Below are positions 6,316 through 12,857 of a stretch of DNA of 12,976 nucleotides, one piece after another. Made by a program: the position numbers and the translations under genes. A model generated the notes under the pieces. It saw only the letters and a list, made by a program, of their open reading frames with translations, was not told the DNA's origin and ran no database searches. How positions within the stretch are numbered: position 1 is the stretch's first letter; every line of letters begins with the position of its first letter. Source of the stretch: Gemmatimonadota bacterium (GTDB taxonomy: Bacteria; Gemmatimonadota; Gemmatimonadetes; Longimicrobiales; Longimicrobiaceae). The stretch covers positions 1-12,976 of the forward strand of contig JAHWJV010000050.1 in NCBI GenBank assembly GCA_019348265.1, given 5' to 3'.

Positions 6316-9153
6316 ATGCACATTGGTAGAGCCTGTCGGTACGCAGCCTTCGTCTCAGCGGCGCTCTGCTCGCTCTGCTCGCTCTGCTCGCTCGGCTCGC
6401 CGCTCCCGCTGCGAGCGCAGAGCAGCCCCGCCGCGGCCATACCCCTGCCGGAGCACCCGCGGCCGGATTGGGTGCGCGAGCACTGGCAGAATCTGAACGG
6501 CTCCTGGCAGTTCCAGTTCGACAAGCAGAACACGGGCGAGACCCAGGGCTGGCACCGCACGAGACTTCCTTCCCCGCAGCAAATCGTGGTGCCTTTCTCG
6601 TGGGCCGCGCCGCTCGCGCAGGTGACCGACAGCGCCGACATCGGCTGGTACTCGCGCGAGATCCAGGTGCCCACCGAATGGCGTGGCGAGCGCGTATTCC
6701 TGGTGGTCGGTGCCGCCGACTGGCACACCACGGCCTGGCTGGACGGAGCGCCGCTCGGCTCGCACCAGGGCGGCTACACGCCTTTCGAGATGGAGCTCAC
6801 CCCTCATCTCCGGCCCGGGCAGGCTCAACGCCTCGTGATCCGCGTCGACGACGCACCCCGGGCGTTCAGGCTCGACGGCAAGCAGGGCTACGGAAACGCG
6901 CGCGGCATCTGGCAAACCCCCTACCTGGAAGCCCGCGGCAGCGCCCCGCTCCGCGCCATCCACTTCACGCCCGACGTCGATCGCGACCGCGTGCGCGTCA
7001 CGGCGCGGCTGCTGGGCCGCGCGACCGAAGACCAGACGCTCACGCTCCGCTTCACCAACGCCGCCATCCCGACGGTGACGCGCCGAATTCCTCGCGGGCG
7101 CGTAGAGCTCGCGTTCGACGTACCGATCGCCGACGCGCACCTGTGGTCGCTCGACGACCCGTTCCTGTACGAGGTGGAGGCCCACCTCACCGGCGGGAGC
7201 ACGCCGGACGCGGTTCGCAGCTACTTCGGGATGCGGAAGATCTCGGTCATGAATCTCCCCGGGACCGACATCCCTTACATCGCACTGAACGACCAGCCCG
7301 TTTACCTGCAGCTCGCGCTCGACCAGGCCTATCACCCGGAGGGGTTCTATACCTTCCCTACGGACGAGTTCACGCGTGACGAGATCGTGCGAGCCAAGCG
7401 CATCGGGCTTAACGGCCTTCGCGAGCACGTGAAGATCGAGACGCCACGGAAGCTCTACTGGGCGGATCGCCTCGGCATGCTCATCATGTCGGACGTCCCC
7501 AACTCCTGGGGCGAGCCGGACGCCGAGATGCGGCAGGATGTGGAGCATGCGCTGCGGGGGATGATCGCTCGAGACTACAACCACCCATCGATCTTCTCCT
7601 GGATCCCCTTCAACGAGACCTGGGGCCTCGTCACGAAGCTCAACGGCCGGGATCAGTACCTGCCCGCGACCCAGGACTGGGTAGCTTCCGTCTACCGCCT
7701 CACCAAGCAGCTCGATTCTACCCGCCTGGTCGAGGACAACTCGGTCTGCTGCAACCGCGGCCACACCGACACCGACATCAACTCGTGGCACGCCTACCTC
7801 CCCGGCTGGGAGTGGGAGAGCCACCTGCGCACGATCAGCGACAGCACCGGGCCGGGCTCGGGGTGGAACTTCGAGGAGGGGTACCGGCAGGGGCGCGAGC
7901 CGATGATCAACTCGGAGTTCGGCAACGTGTGGGGGTACGAGGGGAGCACGGGCGACGTGGACTGGAGCTGGGACTACCACCTCGCGGTCAACGCCTTCCG
8001 CCGGCACCCGAAGCTCGCCGGGTGGCTCTACACGGAGCACCACGACGTGATCAACGAGTGGAATGGCTACTGGCGCTTCGACCGCTCGGAGAAGGTCACG
8101 GGGCTGGAGGAGCTGGTAGAGGGCATGTCGCTGCAGGACCTGCATTCCCCGCTCTACCTTTCCTTGGGGGAGGAGCTGAGCCAGGCGGTGCGGCCCGGGC
8201 AGCAGGTCCAGGTACCCGTCTATGCGTCATTCCTGACAGGTACACGGGCCTTCGGCGAGCGCCTCACCCTCCGCACGGAGCTGTACGGCTGGGATGCGCT
8301 CGGACGGAAGGAGACGTACAGCCGCTCTAGCCGCGCCGTGCCGTACCGCCCCTGGATGACCGGGGATCTCGAGCCGCTGGCCGTCACCATGCCGAACGAG
8401 GGTTCGGTCGCCGTCCTCGCCGTGCGGCTGGAGGACGCGACCGGGAGGGTTTTGCACCGAAATTTCACCACTTTCGTGGTGGAGGCCGAGGCGGCGCAGG
8501 AGGTACAGCTCGACGACGGCAGGCGCGCCCGGCTGGTCCAGATCGACCCCGCCCGCTTCGACAGCGCTAGCTGGTCGCAGAAGCAGTGGAACGTGCTGGA
8601 CGGCCTGAAGGTGAACGGCGCCGGCTCCGGGTTCTTCGAGTACGCGGTGCCTTGGCCGCAGGGCCTCGCGCCGAACCAGGTGGAATCGGTTTCGCTCGTG
8701 GCGGAGGTCTCGTCCAAGCAGCTCTTCGGCAAGGACCGCGAGAACGCGGCGCAGATGGGCGGGGACTATATGCGTGGTCGCGGGACCTTCGATCCGAGCA
8801 GGAACCCTAACGCCTACCCGATGACCGACGAGACGCTCTTCCCGAGCGCGGTCACCGTGCGGGTGAACGGGGTCGTGGCCGGCACGCAGAACCTGCGGGA
8901 CGACCCCGCCGATCATCGCGGCATCCTCTCGTGGCACTCGCAGCTACGCGACCGCAAGCTGCGCGAGGCGGGCTCGTACGGCGAGCTGCTCCAGGTCGCC
9001 GTTCCTCCGGAGGCACTCGCGAAGGCCGCCATCACCGGACGGCTGGTCGTGCGGCTGGAAGTGGACCCCGCGCTCCCGGGCGGGCTCGCGATCTATGGCC
9101 GACGCTTCGGCCGGTACCCCCTCGATCCGACGCTCGTCTTCGTCCGGCGGTAG
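6316..9153 (+). CDS. secreted glycoside hydrolase family 2 protein
   Basis: GH2 enzymes are retaining exo-glycosidases such as beta-galactosidase, beta-glucuronidase and beta-mannosidase. The 945-aa protein begins with a Sec-type signal peptide (about residues 1-35, cleavage near LRAQS). It continues with a sugar-binding jelly roll (LNGSWQF near 59, GWYSREI, GGYTPFEMEL), an immunoglobulin-like sandwich (about 210-310), and the TIM barrel (about 320-610). The acid/base Glu434 follows Asn433 in PFNETWG, and the nucleophile Glu534 lies in INSEFGN. About 300 further C-terminal residues form extra beta domains, one with KVNGAGSGFFEYAVPWP. Substrate cannot be read from the sequence. No ribosome-binding site is obvious before the ATG. 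It ends in a strong terminator and faces another secreted glycosidase, so joint action on an external glycan is plausible but inferred. Confidence 0.93.
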   Translation: MHIGRACRYAAFVSAALCSLCSLCSLGSPLPLRAQSSPAAAIPLPEHPRPDWVREHWQNLNGSWQFQFDKQNTGETQGWHRTRLPSPQQIVVPFSWAAPLAQVTDSADIGWYSREIQVPTEWRGERVFLVVGAADWHTTAWLDGAPLGSHQGGYTPFEMELTPHLRPGQAQRLVIRVDDAPRAFRLDGKQGYGNARGIWQTPYLEARGSAPLRAIHFTPDVDRDRVRVTARLLGRATEDQTLTLRFTNAAIPTVTRRIPRGRVELAFDVPIADAHLWSLDDPFLYEVEAHLTGGSTPDAVRSYFGMRKISVMNLPGTDIPYIALNDQPVYLQLALDQAYHPEGFYTFPTDEFTRDEIVRAKRIGLNGLREHVKIETPRKLYWADRLGMLIMSDVPNSWGEPDAEMRQDVEHALRGMIARDYNHPSIFSWIPFNETWGLVTKLNGRDQYLPATQDWVASVYRLTKQLDSTRLVEDNSVCCNRGHTDTDINSWHAYLPGWEWESHLRTISDSTGPGSGWNFEEGYRQGREPMINSEFGNVWGYEGSTGDVDWSWDYHLAVNAFRRHPKLAGWLYTEHHDVINEWNGYWRFDRSEKVTGLEELVEGMSLQDLHSPLYLSLGEELSQAVRPGQQVQVPVYASFLTGTRAFGERLTLRTELYGWDALGRKETYSRSSRAVPYRPWMTGDLEPLAVTMPNEGSVAVLAVRLEDATGRVLHRNFTTFVVEAEAAQEVQLDDGRRARLVQIDPARFDSASWSQKQWNVLDGLKVNGAGSGFFEYAVPWPQGLAPNQVESVSLVAEVSSKQLFGKDRENAAQMGGDYMRGRGTFDPSRNPNAYPMTDETLFPSAVTVRVNGVVAGTQNLRDDPADHRGILSWHSQLRDRKLREAGSYGELLQVAVPPEALAKAAITGRLVVRLEVDPALPGGLAIYGRRFGRYPLDPTLVFVRR
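6363..6398 (+). repeat. 9-bp tandem repeat in the signal-peptide coding sequence
   Basis: The unit GCTCTGCTC occurs three times exactly (6363-6389) and a fourth time with one change (6390-6398). It encodes the repeated Cys-Ser-Leu of the signal peptide's hydrophobic core. Gain or loss of a unit would keep the frame and change the core length by three residues. Confidence 0.8.
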
Positions 9154-9170
9154 CCGCTCCCACCAGCAGA

Positions 9171-9210
9171 AGAAGCCCGGCCGCGCAGTGCGGCCGGGCT
9201 TCTTTTTGTT
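9171..9210 (+). terminator. strong intrinsic terminator behind the GH2 gene
   Basis: A perfect 14-bp stem (9171-9184 with 9190-9203) and a 5-base loop are followed by a T-run and TTTTGTT. It lies 17 bases after the GH2 stop. It also separates this gene from the convergent minus-strand glycosidase, though no T-run is seen in the minus direction. Confidence 0.93.
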
Positions 9211-9231
9211 GCCGCGGGAGCAACGGCGGAT

Positions 9232-10167
9232 TTACCGATGCCGCGCGCGCAGCCACTGCGCGGCCGGCCGGAGCGATCCGTCGCCGCGGATGAGGTCGTA
9301 CCCCTTGTCCCCGTTCTGACGCAGCACGTGCCAGTACATACGGGCGTACACACCGGCCCCGTCGTTCCACTCCACGGTCTGCTCCATCGCCTCCAGGTGG
9401 AGCCGGTCGACCTCGCGGCGAGAACGGTCCCAGCCGGCCGGGATGACGGCCTCCTCCAGGCCGAACTCCGTGATCCAGAGCGGCTTGCCCGTCGCGGCAC
9501 GCGCTACGGCAGCTTTCTCCCTCGCCACCTGGAGCACTGGGAGGCCATAGGTGTGGAGCGCCAGCACGTCGTAAGGCGCGTCGCCCATGCCGGCGAGGAA
9601 TTCCTTCAGGTTGTCGTGCCCGGTCGCCAATCCGCCGGTCACCACGAGCGTCCTGGGGTTCGCCGCCTTGATCTTGGGGTAGGCGCGGCGCAGCATCTCG
9701 CCGTAGAGGCGCCCGCGCTCGCGCATGCGCACGCCACTGAACGCGCCGAACGCATCGGTGAATACCGGGAGGTCCGGCTCGTTCCAGAGCTGCACCTGCG
9801 CCGACGGATAGAGGCGGGCCACACTGACCGCCGCGTTGATGATCCGGTCCCACAGCAGCGTCCGCCGAGAGGCTGGCGTGGCGTTGGGCTCCGGGTGGTG
9901 AATGACGACCAGCGGCTCGAGCCCCGCGGCTACGGCGCGATCCATCCCCGCCCGCCATTCGGACCAGAGCTTCGCGTCCTGCGTATGGTGCCAGTACAGC
10001 GTGATGCGTACCTGGCGCGCGCCCAGGCCGCGCACGTCGGCGACGCTGCGGCCGTCCAGCTGGTGCACGCCGATGCCCACCGGGCGCTCAGGGGTCTGCC
10101 CTTCCAGCGACCCCGCCACCAGAGCGCCGGCGATGGCCGGCACGCTGAACCATTTACGTACCTTCAT
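9232..10167 (-). CDS. secreted clan GH-A glycosidase
   Basis: A 311-aa protein with a signal peptide (MKVRK, then a hydrophobic core to about residue 21, cleavage near EGQ) and a single (beta/alpha)8 barrel. The acid/base Glu130 lies in QLWNEPDLP at the end of strand 4, preceded by a strand with ITLYWHH. The nucleophile Glu234 lies in LWITEFGLEE at strand 7. This pair is typical of clan GH-A retaining enzymes, with some resemblance to families 5 and 39. The family and substrate cannot be assigned from reading alone. The length is that of a bare barrel with no added binding module. The ATG is preceded by AAAGGG at four bases. It is transcribed away from the repeat-rich region and converges on the GH2 gene. 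Confidence 0.88.
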   Translation of the reverse strand: MKVRKWFSVPAIAGALVAGSLEGQTPERPVGIGVHQLDGRSVADVRGLGARQVRITLYWHHTQDAKLWSEWRAGMDRAVAAGLEPLVVIHHPEPNATPASRRTLLWDRIINAAVSVARLYPSAQVQLWNEPDLPVFTDAFGAFSGVRMRERGRLYGEMLRRAYPKIKAANPRTLVVTGGLATGHDNLKEFLAGMGDAPYDVLALHTYGLPVLQVAREKAAVARAATGKPLWITEFGLEEAVIPAGWDRSRREVDRLHLEAMEQTVEWNDGAGVYARMYWHVLRQNGDKGYDLIRGDGSLRPAAQWLRARHR

Positions 10168-10196
10168 GCTGCCCTTTCCGTTGGAGTCACGAGGAC

Positions 10197-10224
10197 ATCA
10201 TACCTCGCGTACGCCCGGTATGAT
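10197..10224. promoter_or_regulatory. operator-like dyad upstream of the clan GH-A glycosidase gene
   Basis: ATCATACC (10197-10204) and GGTATGAT (10217-10224) are perfect 8-bp inverted copies with a 12-bp spacer. The near arm is about 30 bp from the start codon of the minus-strand glycosidase, and each arm holds TATGAT, a -10-like hexamer, on opposite strands. It could be a repressor site or back-to-back -10 elements. No clear -35 elements accompany them. Confidence 0.45.
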
Positions 10225-10313
10225 CCCTCATTGATCACCAACGGTCACTCACGCCCGGCACCGGTCTCAGGTCGCCGGGTGAGCGGCACCATCCCGAAGC
10301 CGGGAACGAGCGG

Positions 10314-10343
10314 CTGCAGCGGCCGATACTGCGCCGGTCTCGG
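10314..10343 (+). repeat. 30-bp direct repeat, copy A
   Basis: This copy begins CTGCAGCGGCCG and continues with CTGCGCCGG after three variable bases. It matches copy B at 10498-10527 in 26 of 30 positions. It directly precedes the first hairpin element. Confidence 0.75.
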
Positions 10344-10407
10344 TTTGTCAGTCGGCGAAGGCCGACTTCTAGTTCGTCGTTGCGGCGAGTTTACTCGCCG
10401 GGTGACA
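10344..10407 (+). repeat. REP-like hairpin element, first (forward) copy
   Basis: The element has a first hairpin with a 7-bp stem and GAAG loop (10350-10367, AGTCGGC-GAAG-GCCGACT), a linker containing GTTGCGGCGAG, and a second hairpin (CGGCGAGT with ACTCGCCG, near 10383-10400). Its outline resembles the reverse complement of the element at 10427-10497. The family is not one I can name. Confidence 0.6.
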
Positions 10408-10426
10408 GCTGAAGCATTGCCTGGGG

Positions 10427-10497
10427 AAGCTCGCCTCCGAGCCCGGCGACTGACTGAAGTCGCGGCAACACGGACCTGAAGCCCGCCTTCGCGGGCT
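10427..10497 (-). repeat. REP-like hairpin element, second (inverted) copy
   Basis: Read on the minus strand it has a 7-bp stem with a GAAG loop (AGCCCGC-GAAG-GCGGGCT, 10497-10480), a linker containing GTTGCCGCGA, and then the stem GCGACT with AGTCGC. This is the same order and loop as the forward copy, so the two are a divergent inverted pair, comparable in layout to REP doublets. Confidence 0.6.
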
Positions 10498-10527
10498 CTG
10501 CAGCGGCCGGTTCTGCGCCGGCCTTGG
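10498..10527 (+). repeat. 30-bp direct repeat, copy B
   Basis: This copy shares CTGCAGCGGCCG and CTGCGCCGG with copy A. It ends exactly at the DUF1460 stop codon, which begins at 10528. Both copies lie on the same strand although the hairpin elements between them are inverted. Confidence 0.75.
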
Positions 10528-11484
10528 CTAAACCGGCCGCGCCACCAGTATCCCCGTCGAACGACGGATGTTGCGCACGTACTCCGGCAGCGTCGTCCGC
10601 GTGATCTCCACCACTCCGCCGGAGAGCGGCGCGTGCAGCACCCGCAGCACACCGCCTTCCTCGCGGAACGCCATCGCCGAGTGCGTGACGTCGAGCCCCT
10701 CGATCTTGGTGGCGAAGGCGAGAACGTCCCCCGTCTCGATCCGGTCGGCCACCGCGGCGATCCGGTCGGTGGGGACGACCCATCGCGGACGCGAGTCCAG
10801 CGAGCGCTCCATCTGCTGGATCCGCTCGTAGACCTGGTGATTGGCGAGCGCCGGGTACGCGTCCCGGTGCTCGCTCATGAAGCGCAGCGGCCGGGAGTCG
10901 GCGCCTCCACCCAGCTCTTCGCCAAGCGGATGCACCAGACGCCGCGCCGCGTTGTCGGCGATCCACTCGCTGAAGTAGTGCAACCGGCTGGCGTACCCCT
11001 CCCGCTTTCCGCCCCGGTAACGGATCCGCTCGATCTCGCGCCCGAAATCCCCCCAGGAGGGGGTCCCCGAACGCCGCGCCAGGCGTGCGACCGCGAGGCA
11101 CGATTCCACGAGTGTGACGCAGTCGAACTGATGAAGTGACAGCGTCAGCGGCTCCGTCGCGACCGTACTCCCTCCCGTTTTCAGGTACGCTTCGAGCGCG
11201 TTCGGCACGTAAGGGGTGCCCAGGGCTACCTCACCGACCGCCGCGGCGGTGCGCCCGACGGGAACGCTCGGCGCGGCCATCCCGCGCTCTCGGACCGTCG
11301 CCACCCAGCTTCGCAGACGCTCCGCATCACGCGCGGTCGCCGGATCGGGAGGCGCCGCCGCCGAGCCGACCGTCTCCCGCGGCGAATCGGGCCGCTCGGC
11401 GCTGTTCGCGCAGGAGGGTAGTGCGAGCGACGCTAACGAAAGCGCGGCGGTACGTAGCAGATCGCGGCGCGAGATCGGGATCAT
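10528..11484 (-). CDS. Tat-exported DUF1460 lipoprotein, predicted peptidoglycan amidase
   Basis: A 318-aa protein of the DUF1460 family, described as N-acetylmuramoyl-L-alanine amidase-like and related to NlpC/P60 cysteine hydrolases. The catalytic cysteine is Cys122 in HQFDCVTLVES, and the likely catalytic His268 lies in DVTHSAMAF; LHYFSEWIADN is another conserved segment. The N-terminus has a twin-arginine motif (SRRDLLR, residues 5-11), a hydrophobic stretch, and a lipobox-like LPSC with Cys25, so it is probably folded in the cytoplasm, exported by Tat and lipid-anchored. The proline at -2 of the lipobox is unusual, so anchoring is less certain. GGAG lies six bases before the ATG at 11484. 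It is divergent from the oxidoreductase gene and precedes the glycosidase gene beyond the repeat region. An envelope-remodelling role is likely but inferred. Confidence 0.88.
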   Translation of the reverse strand: MIPISRRDLLRTAALSLASLALPSCANSAERPDSPRETVGSAAAPPDPATARDAERLRSWVATVRERGMAAPSVPVGRTAAAVGEVALGTPYVPNALEAYLKTGGSTVATEPLTLSLHQFDCVTLVESCLAVARLARRSGTPSWGDFGREIERIRYRGGKREGYASRLHYFSEWIADNAARRLVHPLGEELGGGADSRPLRFMSEHRDAYPALANHQVYERIQQMERSLDSRPRWVVPTDRIAAVADRIETGDVLAFATKIEGLDVTHSAMAFREEGGVLRVLHAPLSGGVVEITRTTLPEYVRNIRRSTGILVARPV

Positions 11485-11498
11485 AGAAGTCTCCAGGT

Positions 11499-11518
11499 GC
11501 CAGTTGCCAGTTGCCAGT
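11499..11518. repeat. heptamer tandem repeat upstream of the DUF1460 gene
   Basis: The 7-bp unit GCCAGTT occurs twice exactly, followed by a third copy with the last base missing. It starts 15 bases upstream of the DUF1460 start codon, just behind its ribosome-binding site, so it lies in the probable untranslated leader. Confidence 0.75.
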
Positions 11519-11648
11519 GCGGCCGGTGCCTTCCTAGGCGGCGGTCCGCCTCACCTCAATGATAATCCCGAAGCGGCGGGGCGGCGAGGACGGTCTCCGC
11601 GGCGTGCACCGCATGCGGCGCTCGCGACGGGCGATTCCGCTTCACACT

Positions 11649-11657
11649 TGCTATGAT
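11649..11657 (+). promoter_or_regulatory. candidate extended -10 promoter of the oxidoreductase gene
   Basis: TGCTATGAT fits the extended -10 pattern (TGnTATAAT, one mismatch). No matching -35 is seen. Transcription from here would give a leader of about 90 bases before the start codon at 11754. Confidence 0.35.
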
Positions 11658-11668
11658 GTCATGTAATT

Positions 11669-11704
11669 CGGTCCCAGCTCAGATGATCAAGGGACCGACG
11701 GTCC
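11669..11704 (+). promoter_or_regulatory. alternative hairpins in the oxidoreductase leader
   Basis: CGGTCCC (11669-11675) pairs perfectly with GGGACCG (11691-11697) across 15 bases. The same central arm can instead pair with GGTCC at 11700-11704 across a 3-base loop. The two folds exclude each other. No T-run follows either. Confidence 0.4.
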
Positions 11705-11753
11705 ATTCAGGCCCGCGGTCACAATCACGGAATCGTTCCAGGTCAGCTCAGAG

Positions 11754-12722
11754 ATGAAGAACAACGTCCGCTGGGGCCTGATCGGCGCCGGTGACATCGC
11801 CGAGAAGAGAGTAGCCCCGGCGCTACGTGACGCGCAGAGATCGCAGCTGGTGGCGGTGAGTCGCAGGCAGCAGGACCGCGCGAACGAGTTCGCGCGTCGC
11901 TTCGGCATCGAGCGGGTGCACGGGCGCTGGGAGGACCTGGTCGCGGATCCCGAGATCGACGCAGTCTACCTGGCCACGCCCGTGGACCTGCACGCCCGCA
12001 TGGCCATCGCCGCGGCGGAAGCGGGGAAGCACATCCTCTGCGAGAAGCCGATGGCGCTCGACGTCGCCGACTGCGATCGGATGATCGAGGCGGCCGAGCG
12101 TGCCGGGGTGCGGCTCGGGGTGGCATACTACCGGCACCTCTTCCCCCTGGTGCTGCGGCTCAGGGAGCTGCTCGCCGGCGGAACGCTGGGGACGCCAGTG
12201 CTGGCGCAGGCGAGCGCCTACGAGCGGTTCAATCCGCCGCCAGACCATCCCCGCGCCTGGCTCCTCGACCCCGAACGCTCCGGCGGCGGCCCGATGTTCG
12301 ACTTCGGGTGTCACCGCATCGAGGTGCTCCTCGACCTCCTCGGCCCGGCGACTCGCGCCACCGGCGTCACGACGAACGCCGCATTCGAGCGCTCCGCGGA
12401 GGATACCGCCGCGGCGCTCTTCCAGTTCGCCTCGGGAGCGGTCGCCACGCTCACCGTCAGCCACGCGGCCGACGAGCCGCGAGACACGCTGGACGTCTTC
12501 TGCACCGGCGGCTCCGTGCACATCGCGAGGCTGAGCGGCTCGGAGCTCCGGGTGGCTCGGGGAGGAGTCGAAAGCGATGAAACTCACCCGCCAGCCGAGA
12601 ACGTCCACCAACCGCTGGTCGAGCAGTTCGTGAACTCCGTTCTCGACGGCGAGAGCCCGGTCGTGGACGGCGCGGCGGCTAGAGAGGTCAACCGAGTGCT
12701 CGCCGCGATCTACGGTCGCTGA
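11754..12722 (+). CDS. Gfo/Idh/MocA family NAD(P)-dependent oxidoreductase
   Basis: These enzymes oxidise or reduce sugars, cyclitols and related hydroxyl compounds with NAD(P). The 322-aa protein has an N-terminal Rossmann fold with GLIGAGDIA (glycines 11 and 13, Ala16), and the CEKPMAL motif with the family lysine Lys98 at about 96-102. The C-terminal alpha/beta domain carries GGGPMFDFGCHRIE, where Asp183 and His187 match the usual active-site pair. Length is normal for the family and there is no signal peptide, so it is cytoplasmic. Substrate is not predictable. No good ribosome-binding site precedes the ATG; an upstream short frame overlaps it as ATGA, so coupling is possible. A role in the use of sugars released by the nearby glycosidases is plausible from position only. 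Confidence 0.92.
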   Translation: MKNNVRWGLIGAGDIAEKRVAPALRDAQRSQLVAVSRRQQDRANEFARRFGIERVHGRWEDLVADPEIDAVYLATPVDLHARMAIAAAEAGKHILCEKPMALDVADCDRMIEAAERAGVRLGVAYYRHLFPLVLRLRELLAGGTLGTPVLAQASAYERFNPPPDHPRAWLLDPERSGGGPMFDFGCHRIEVLLDLLGPATRATGVTTNAAFERSAEDTAAALFQFASGAVATLTVSHAADEPRDTLDVFCTGGSVHIARLSGSELRVARGGVESDETHPPAENVHQPLVEQFVNSVLDGESPVVDGAAAREVNRVLAAIYGR

Positions 12723-12740
12723 GGTCCCGCCGAAGAGCGT

Positions 12741-12763
12741 CCCTGCCGCTCAGAGCGGCGGGG
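12741..12763. other. hairpin after the oxidoreductase gene
   Basis: A 10-bp stem (12741-12750 with 12754-12763, one T-G pair) with a CAG loop lies 18 bases after the oxidoreductase stop. It is followed on plus by TAGAAAAAG, not Ts, so it is not a classical terminator for that gene. It might act as an RNA-stabilising 3' end. Confidence 0.4.
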
Positions 12764-12764
12764 T

Positions 12765-12799
12765 AGAAAAAGATGCCCGGTCGCGTGCAGCGATCGGGC
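12765..12799 (-). terminator. intrinsic terminator for minus-strand transcription
   Basis: A 9-bp stem (12775-12783 with 12791-12799, one G-U pair) with a 7-base loop is followed, in the minus direction, by ATCTTTTTCTA. This marks the end of a transcript coming from the right edge. Confidence 0.6.
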
Positions 12800-12857
12800 C
12801 TCTGATCGCGAAGAGTAGCGGAGGAGGGCCCGCGATGGATCGGATGCGAGAGATTTG

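Larger units (their letters stand above)
10168..10527. other. 360-bp gene-free region between the glycosidase and DUF1460 genes
   Basis: No coding region is supported here. Apart from the dyad near the glycosidase gene, the region from about 10314 is occupied by repeats: two direct copies of a 30-bp sequence and, between them, two inverted hairpin elements. The segment from 10225 to 10313 shows nothing I can name. Confidence 0.6.

Noticed and set aside
6355..8145. A 596-codon minus-strand frame opposite the GH2 gene.
   Set aside because: It has no recognisable domain and lies opposite a gene with clear catalytic motifs; long antisense frames are expected at this GC content.
9238..10479. A 413-codon plus-strand frame opposite the clan GH-A glycosidase.
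   Set aside because: It spans an unrelated intergenic repeat region and has no family features, while the minus strand has a signal peptide and both catalytic glutamates.
10314..10527. The repeated units were considered as a CRISPR array.
   Set aside because: There are only two direct copies, separated by 154 bp, with inverted hairpin elements between them and no regular spacers.
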